From: CAVQCT01 sp964371785
GTDB taxonomy: Bacteria; Zixibacteria; MSB-5A5; GN15; FEB-12
DNA: 64,000 nt
Direction: 5' to 3'
NCBI GenBank assembly: GCA_964371785.1
Contig: CAYJOL010000001.1
Location: 62,001 to 126,000 of the forward strand
In this document: in pieces, positions 59,351-64,000 of the stretch
How the letters are laid out: every line of letters begins with the position of its first letter
How positions within the stretch are numbered: the stretch's first letter is position 1
Position numbers and translations under genes: made by a program
The notes under the pieces: model-generated
The model's database searches: none
Told to the model about the DNA's origin: nothing
The model's input: only the letters and a program-made list of their open reading frames with translations

Positions 59351-60484
59351 TTACATCCCGGCCAGTTCAATTGCCTTTTTGACCACCTTATCGAGGGTGT
59401 CCTCAGTCGGCAGATTGATCGATTTGAGAATCCTGTTGGCCTCTTTCTCGTTCGTGCCGGTCAGCCTGACGACGACCGGAACCTGGGGATTGAGTTCCTT
59501 GAAGGCCGCTACGATTCCGTTGGCCACATCGTCACACCGGGTAATGCCGCCGAAAATGTTTATGAGAATAGCTTTCACATTTCGGTCGGACAGGATGATT
59601 TTCATCGCGGTCACGACTTTTCTGGGGTTCGATGAACCGCCGATGTCGAGGAAATTGGCCGGCTCGCCGCCGTACCGTTTGACCAGATCCATGGTCGCCA
59701 TGGCCAGACCGGCGCCGTTAACTATGCAGCCGATACTTCCTTCGAGTTTGACAAATGAAAGATCCCCTTCCCGGGCTTCAACCTCGGCCGGATTCTCGGC
59801 ATCAAGATCGCGCATGGTGGCTACGACCGGCTGACGATACAGCGCGTTGTCATCAATATTGAGCTTGGCGTCGAGTGCGATCACCTCTCCGGCTGTGTTA
59901 ACAATAAGCGGGTTGATTTCCACAAGCGAAGCATCCACCTTCCAGAACACCTCATACAGCTTCATGATGATGTTGGTGGCTTTGCGGACCTGATTGATGT
60001 CGCGGTAAAGCCGGTAGGCCAGATTGCGGGCCTGAAAGGTCTTGAGGCCGTCGATCGGATCGACGTACAACTTGAAAATCTTTTCCGGCGTCTTCTTCGC
60101 AACTTCTTCGATATCGATGCCACCCGCTGGTGAAACCATGATCACCGGCTTCTTAGTGACACGATCGAGAATGATGCCGACATACGACTCGGAGATGATG
60201 TCTTCGGCCACCGTGACAAGTACCTTTTTGACGGTAAGACCCTTGATATCCATACCAAGAATCTGCGTGGCCAGTACTTTGGCGGCCTCGGCATTTTCGG
60301 CGTACTTGATGCCGCCCGCTTTGCCTCGACCCCCGACATGCACCTGTGATTTGACCATCACCGGTTTGTTTACCCTGGAGGCAATTTCAAACGCCTCAAC
60401 CGGTGTGGTTGCAACTGTACCGCCGGGTACTGGAATCCCGGCTTCGGCGAAAATTTCCTTGGCTTGGTATTCATGAATCTTCAT
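59351..60484 (-). CDS. sucC: Succinyl-CoA synthetase beta subunit
   Basis: 377 residues, usual length. ATP-grasp nucleotide-binding part: KIHEYQAKEIFAEAGIPVP, VKSQVHVGGRGKAGGIKYA; C-terminal CoA-ligase part: GSIGCIVNGAGLAMATMDLV and NIFGGITRCDDVANGIVAA. Forms the heterodimer or tetramer with SucD. The start overlaps the CCA-adding enzyme stop by four bases (ATGA), so expression is coupled to that gene. Confidence 0.96.
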   Translation of the reverse strand: MKIHEYQAKEIFAEAGIPVPGGTVATTPVEAFEIASRVNKPVMVKSQVHVGGRGKAGGIKYAENAEAAKVLATQILGMDIKGLTVKKVLVTVAEDIISESYVGIILDRVTKKPVIMVSPAGGIDIEEVAKKTPEKIFKLYVDPIDGLKTFQARNLAYRLYRDINQVRKATNIIMKLYEVFWKVDASLVEINPLIVNTAGEVIALDAKLNIDDNALYRQPVVATMRDLDAENPAEVEAREGDLSFVKLEGSIGCIVNGAGLAMATMDLVKRYGGEPANFLDIGGSSNPRKVVTAMKIILSDRNVKAILINIFGGITRCDDVANGIVAAFKELNPQVPVVVRLTGTNEKEANRILKSINLPTEDTLDKVVKKAIELAGM

Positions 60485-61875
60485 AAGTCAGTTCCCTTGT
60501 CACTGTTAGTCCTCTTAATATGACTTCGATAATATTCTCTCGCAATTGATTCCAATTTATCCGCAGTATTAGATGACGGATCATCCAACACCGTTTCCAT
60601 CAAATGATTCAGCAGCCGGCCTATCGCCGGTCCCGGTTCGAGTCCAAAAATACGCATCAAATCCGTGCCGTCAAGTGCCAGGTCGGAAAGGCCAAAGGGC
60701 GGCTTACGATCAAGTTCGGCGTTGATATCTGCCTCGAATCTGTCTACGTCATCGGTTTTACCACCCATCCCCTGTCCGACAACATCAGCTCGTCGAAGAT
60801 TGAGCAGATCAAAGATCAAGTCGATCCCGACGCGTTTTACCAGCCGACGCAATCCCTTATCGGTGACATCGGTAGTGAACATATGGCGCTCCACGAGCAC
60901 GGTCACCTGCTTAATAAAATCGCTCGGATAGTGCAGCCGCTTGAGCACCTTGGAGGCTGTCTTTGCGCCCGAAGATTCGTGACCGTAAAATGTGGCGCCC
61001 TTGTCAACAATCCGCTTATGCTGCGGCTTGTTGATATCGTGAAACAGAGCCGCCATCCGTACGCGAAGCACAGGAGGGGCGGCGTCAATAACGCGAATTG
61101 TGTGCTCAAATACATCGTACTTGTGGTATCCACCTGGCTGGTCCACGCCCACGCACTCTTCCAACTCCGGTAATATCTCCTTGAGCAGACCGGTAGTCTG
61201 CATAAGGCGAAATCCATCCGAGGGCTCCGATGAGCGCTCCAGCAGTTTGTTGAGTTCTTCGGCGACTCGTTCCGATGAGACGCTGGATATTAACGAAGCA
61301 TTCTCGCGCATTGCCCGAAAAGTCTCCGGCTCGATAGTCAATTTGAATCGGGCTGAGAGTTGAACGGCGCGGAGCATCCGCAACGGATCGTCTTTGAATG
61401 AATCGGGATAAACCATGCGAAGTCGGCGACTATCCAGATCACCCTGTCCGTCAAGCGGATCTATCAACTCTTCAGTATCGAGGGCTAATGCCATCGCGTT
61501 TATGGTAAAATCTCTCCTGGAGAGATCGTCCTCAACCTTCAACATTGGGTCAAAATCAACGTGAAAATCCTTATGCCCGATACCTGTGGAGTGCTCCCGT
61601 CGCGGCAGCGTGATGTCGAAAGTGTACTGCTTACCGCTTCGCGATTGAGTAAATTTGATCACGCCGAAACTACGTCCGACCAGATCCACCCGACCATGAT
61701 TCTTCAGGATTCGCGTGAGGTCATCATATGACACTCCGGTTACAAGATAGTCGCGGTCCTTGATCGACTGTGACGTGAAAAGGAAGCGATCCCTCACGGC
61801 TCCGCCGACTTCGTAAATCCTCCCCTTCCGGAGAATGTCGTCCACAGTATCTTGTGCGAGTTTACACATCTTCAA
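60481..61875 (-). CDS. CCA tRNA nucleotidyltransferase / poly(A) polymerase family
   Basis: 464 residues. The N-terminal nucleotidyltransferase (about 10-220) has GGAVRDRFLFTSQSI, the catalytic acidic pair DRDYLV, and REDDLSRRDFTINAMA-type flexible loop (VEDDLSRRDFTINAM). An HD domain follows (about 255-380: VFEHTIRVIDAAPPV, AALFHDINKPQ, RHMFTTD), as in many bacterial class II enzymes, then a helical tail. It adds or repairs the 3' CCA of tRNAs, or adds poly(A). Overlaps arcC upstream by four bases and sucC downstream by four bases, which places it in the same transcript as metabolic genes. Confidence 0.9.
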   Translation of the reverse strand: MKMCKLAQDTVDDILRKGRIYEVGGAVRDRFLFTSQSIKDRDYLVTGVSYDDLTRILKNHGRVDLVGRSFGVIKFTQSRSGKQYTFDITLPRREHSTGIGHKDFHVDFDPMLKVEDDLSRRDFTINAMALALDTEELIDPLDGQGDLDSRRLRMVYPDSFKDDPLRMLRAVQLSARFKLTIEPETFRAMRENASLISSVSSERVAEELNKLLERSSEPSDGFRLMQTTGLLKEILPELEECVGVDQPGGYHKYDVFEHTIRVIDAAPPVLRVRMAALFHDINKPQHKRIVDKGATFYGHESSGAKTASKVLKRLHYPSDFIKQVTVLVERHMFTTDVTDKGLRRLVKRVGIDLIFDLLNLRRADVVGQGMGGKTDDVDRFEADINAELDRKPPFGLSDLALDGTDLMRIFGLEPGPAIGRLLNHLMETVLDDPSSNTADKLESIAREYYRSHIKRTNSDKGTDL

Positions 61876-62840
61876 TCGGGTACAATCCTTGTTCCACCTT
61901 TTCCGTGCAGAGCGGTGTGGGCATTTTCGAACGATGAAATTGTGACGAGGTGACCACCGTTTTCAATGAAAGTGATCGCGGCCTTTACTTTTGGACCCAT
62001 GGAGCCGGCCGGAAACTGACCGTCGGCATGAAGCTTTCTCAGCTCAGACAATTTGACGATATCCAGGTCGGTCTGGTCAGGCTTGCCGAAATTGACTGAT
62101 ACTTTATCCACGGAGGTAAGAATACACAGGACATCGGCATTGATTTCTTTGGCCAGGACGGCCGAACCAAGGTCTTTGTCGATGACCGCGTCCAGTCCTT
62201 CAAAATTACCTTTGTCATCGATATACACGGGAATACCACCGCCGCCACCGGCGATAATAATGGCGCCATCATCAAGCAATCGCTTAATAGCCGGTGAGTT
62301 TATCGCGCGAAGCGGCATCGGCGACGGCACCACTCGGCGCCAGCCCCGTGATCCGTCTTTCTTTACTTTCCAGTCTCTGGCTTCGGCAAAGATCCGTGCT
62401 TCTTCCTCAGTATAGAACTGGCCGATAAACTTCGTCGGATTGGCAATTGCCGGGTCGTCCTTATCAACCAGCATTTGGGTGATTATTGTCACAACTGAGC
62501 GATCGATCCCCTCAATTCGCAGGCGGTTCTGCAGGGATTGCTCAATCATGTACCCCATGCCTCCTTCGCTGTCCGCCACCAGCACACCAAGGGGCATCAC
62601 TGGAGCCTTGCCGCGGGCAAGTTCCGTGCGAAGCAGGGCGTCGCCGACCTGCGGACCGTTACCGTGAGTGATGACGAGTTTGTATCCGGCCCGGGCCAAT
62701 TCGACAATACCCCCCAGTGATTTCCGTGTATTGGCAAACTGGGTGTGTATAGTATCTACCTCACCCGCGCGGGTAATGGCGTTTCCGCCAAGCGCTACCA
62801 CTGCAGTTTTCCGGTCGGTCATGTTATTCTGGTTGTCCAT
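61872..62840 (-). CDS. arcC: Carbamate kinase
   Basis: 322 residues. Makes ATP and carbamate from carbamoyl phosphate, or the reverse. Amino-acid-kinase signatures are VVALGGNAITRAGEV, KLVITHGNGPQVGDALLR, GGGGGIPVYIDDKGNFEG and GSMGPKVKAAITFIENGG. The ATG at 62840 has no Shine-Dalgarno sequence; it starts two bases after the T-run of the terminator at 62842-62873. An internal ATG (MTDRKTAVV, codon 7) is an alternative with no better site. No ornithine carbamoyltransferase or arginine deiminase gene is in the window, so the source of carbamoyl phosphate is unknown. Confidence 0.92.
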   Translation of the reverse strand: MDNQNNMTDRKTAVVALGGNAITRAGEVDTIHTQFANTRKSLGGIVELARAGYKLVITHGNGPQVGDALLRTELARGKAPVMPLGVLVADSEGGMGYMIEQSLQNRLRIEGIDRSVVTIITQMLVDKDDPAIANPTKFIGQFYTEEEARIFAEARDWKVKKDGSRGWRRVVPSPMPLRAINSPAIKRLLDDGAIIIAGGGGGIPVYIDDKGNFEGLDAVIDKDLGSAVLAKEINADVLCILTSVDKVSVNFGKPDQTDLDIVKLSELRKLHADGQFPAGSMGPKVKAAITFIENGGHLVTISSFENAHTALHGKGGTRIVPD

Positions 62841-62841
62841 T

Positions 62842-62873
62842 CAAAAAACAACGGGTCGGCAAATGCCGACCCG
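62842..62873 (-). terminator. Intrinsic terminator between the cDPG-synthetase-like gene and arcC
   Basis: CGGGTCGGCA-TT-TGCCGACCCG is a perfect 10-base-pair stem on the minus strand followed by TTGTTTTTTG. It sits eleven bases past the upstream stop and runs to two bases from the arcC ATG, so arcC depends on read-through or a promoter inside the upstream gene. Confidence 0.8.
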
Positions 62874-62883
62874 GTTTGTTTGC

Positions 62884-64000
62884 CTATTTCTTTTTCGCCT
62901 TCTTTTGCGATCCTTTAACGAAATCTCCCAGCACCGTCGACAGGTTCGGCGTACCGATCTCCTGCAGGCTGTAGAAGATTCGCACGGCCGGTTTCTTGAT
63001 CGTCAGCACGCGCGTGAGATCAATAGGCGTGGCGACTATCACGAGGTCGCACTTGGTTTTGTCGATTGTCGCCTCAAGGTCCCGGATCTGCTGGTCACCA
63101 TAACCCATGGCCGGAAGCAGGATTCCGATTTCCGGATATTTCTCAAACGTTTTGGTTATCGACTTCACGGTATACGGACGCGGGTCGACCAGCTCGGCGG
63201 CTCCGTACTTCTGGGCGGCCACGACACCGGCGCCGTAGGTCATCTCACCGTGAGTAAGTGTCGGACCGTCCTCCACTACCAGCACTCTCTTGCCTCGGAT
63301 CAACTCCGGCTTGTCCGCCTCGATCGGCGACGCCGCTTCGATCACGATAGCTTTCGGATTATAGGCCATGATATTTTCACGCACCTCGGCGACACCGTCC
63401 GGCTCGGCAGAATCAATCTTGTTGATGACGATGACATCAGCCATCAGCAGGTTGTTCTGGCCCGGATAGTAAGAAATCTCGTGGCCCGGACGATGCGGGT
63501 CGACAACAGTGATTAGCAGGTCGGGCTTGTAGAAGGACATGTCGTTATTTCCGCCGTCCCACAGGATGACATCGGCCTCCTTCTCAGCCTCGCGAATGAT
63601 CATTTCATAGTCAACTCCGGCATACACAATGATGCCCCGGTTGATGTGCGGTTCGTACTCCTCGCGTTCCTCGATAGTGCATTTGTGCTTGTCGAGGTCC
63701 TTCAGCGTGGCAAACCGCTGGCAGGCCTGCTTGGCAAGATCTCCATACGGCATGGGGTGCCTGATCGCGACCACTTTCTTCCCCAGCGCCTGCAGTACTT
63801 CGGCCACCTTACGGGTTGTCTGAGACTTACCACACCCGGTTCTCACCGCACAAACGGCTACCACCGGTTTGGTTGACTTGATCATCGTTGGCGTGCCACC
63901 CTCAACTGCGAATCTGGCGCCTGCTGACATTACGTATGCGGCTTTTTCCATCACATACTGATAGGGAACATCGGAGTATGAAAAGATGACCTCGTCGACT
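62884..64000 (-). CDS. Cyclic 2,3-diphosphoglycerate synthetase-like P-loop protein, 5' end outside the window
   Basis: 371 codons are visible; the frame stays open to the right edge, and residues VDEVIFSYSDVPYQYVM at the edge match the family interior, so the true start lies beyond 64000. The P-loop is AVRTGCGKSQTTRKVAEVLQ; conserved blocks are ILWDGGNNDMSFYKPDLLI, VDPHRPGHEISYYPGQN and VLVVEDGPTLTHGEMTYGAG, ending in a Lys-rich tail (GSQKKAKKK). The archaeal enzyme cyclises 2,3-bisphosphoglycerate with ATP; bacterial homologues are widespread and less studied. Neighbour of carbamate kinase. Substrate in this organism is inferred, not shown. Confidence 0.82.
   Translation of the reverse strand, partial: VDEVIFSYSDVPYQYVMEKAAYVMSAGARFAVEGGTPTMIKSTKPVVAVCAVRTGCGKSQTTRKVAEVLQALGKKVVAIRHPMPYGDLAKQACQRFATLKDLDKHKCTIEEREEYEPHINRGIIVYAGVDYEMIIREAEKEADVILWDGGNNDMSFYKPDLLITVVDPHRPGHEISYYPGQNNLLMADVIVINKIDSAEPDGVAEVRENIMAYNPKAIVIEAASPIEADKPELIRGKRVLVVEDGPTLTHGEMTYGAGVVAAQKYGAAELVDPRPYTVKSITKTFEKYPEIGILLPAMGYGDQQIRDLEATIDKTKCDLVIVATPIDLTRVLTIKKPAVRIFYSLQEIGTPNLSTVLGDFVKGSQKKAKKK

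Noticed and set aside
1..64000. tRNA, rRNA and CRISPR arrays
   Set aside because: No cloverleaf, rRNA block or regularly spaced direct repeat was found by eye on either strand.

Overview
The window reads as chromosome from a Gram-negative (diderm), uncultured-type bacterium of the FCB superphylum. The best guess is candidate phylum Zixibacteria or a close relative. The support is indirect: secreted proteins ending in paired dockerin-like repeats of the GDVNGD...VDVEDLVYMVEYMF type, an Exb/TonB operon, a BtuB-type receptor, outer-membrane barrel and lipoprotein genes, a periplasmic Ccm system, and recurrent sigma70-like promoters with a CTTGACA -35 element. No rRNA, tRNA, CRISPR array, integrase or transposase was seen. 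Nearly all genes lie on the minus strand; the plus-strand exceptions are a flippase, an S9 peptidase and the hbd-ackA pair.

Layout from left to right. 1-7.3 kb: a minus-strand operon, miaB, a GAF/receiver pseudo-hybrid kinase, an HDOD protein with an orphan phosphoacceptor helix, aroC, and the N-terminus of pepA. 7.4-12.2 kb: two secreted dockerin-bearing proteins (an M1 aminopeptidase and a BACON-like repeat protein), each with its own terminator. 12.5-18.3 kb: a Lon protease with a degenerate AAA+ module, a Ski2-type helicase, and a 70-residue zinc-ribbon protein behind a promoter carrying a palindrome. 18.4-25.7 kb: a palindromic repeat cluster, then the operon TPR protein - membrane protein - ExbB - ExbD - ExbD - TonB - TonB. 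25.9-28.7 kb: a secreted protein with three TonB-C-terminal-like repeats, divergent from a polysaccharide flippase. 28.7-33.8 kb: a fused 2-oxoacid dehydrogenase E1, an S9 peptidase and a small STAS-like protein. 34.0-36.4 kb: BtuB-type receptor under a cobalamin riboswitch. 36.4-42.3 kb: ccmABCDEF, including a 37-residue ccmD and a cysteine-type ccmE, followed by a two-lobed aspartyl-protease-like protein. 42.4-46.2 kb: dxr, rseP, lepB and a DUF1573-like protein. 46.3-48.9 kb: cyclophilin lipoprotein, Ig-like lipoprotein and outer-membrane barrel.

49-51.2 kb: hbd and ackA on the plus strand behind a palindrome-containing promoter. 51.4-64 kb: a long minus-strand central-carbon cluster, cyclic-2,3-diphosphoglycerate-synthetase-like GTPase, carbamate kinase, CCA-adding enzyme, sucC, sucD, the four-subunit 2-oxoglutarate:ferredoxin oxidoreductase, ndk, a LarA homologue, mdh and icd. 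Together these cover malate/oxaloacetate, isocitrate/2-oxoglutarate, 2-oxoglutarate/succinyl-CoA and succinyl-CoA/succinate, using ferredoxin in place of the lipoamide 2-oxoglutarate dehydrogenase.

The points most worth a second look are: the Lon with substituted Walker A, Walker B, sensor-1 and sensor-2 positions but an intact Ser-Lys protease dyad; a succinyl-CoA synthetase alpha subunit with a 64-residue histone-H1-like tail; the paired pseudo two-component proteins; the C-x3-Y CcmE without visible CcmG/H; the LarA homologue with all key residues but no pincer-cofactor genes; and two perfect palindromes sitting inside promoters.
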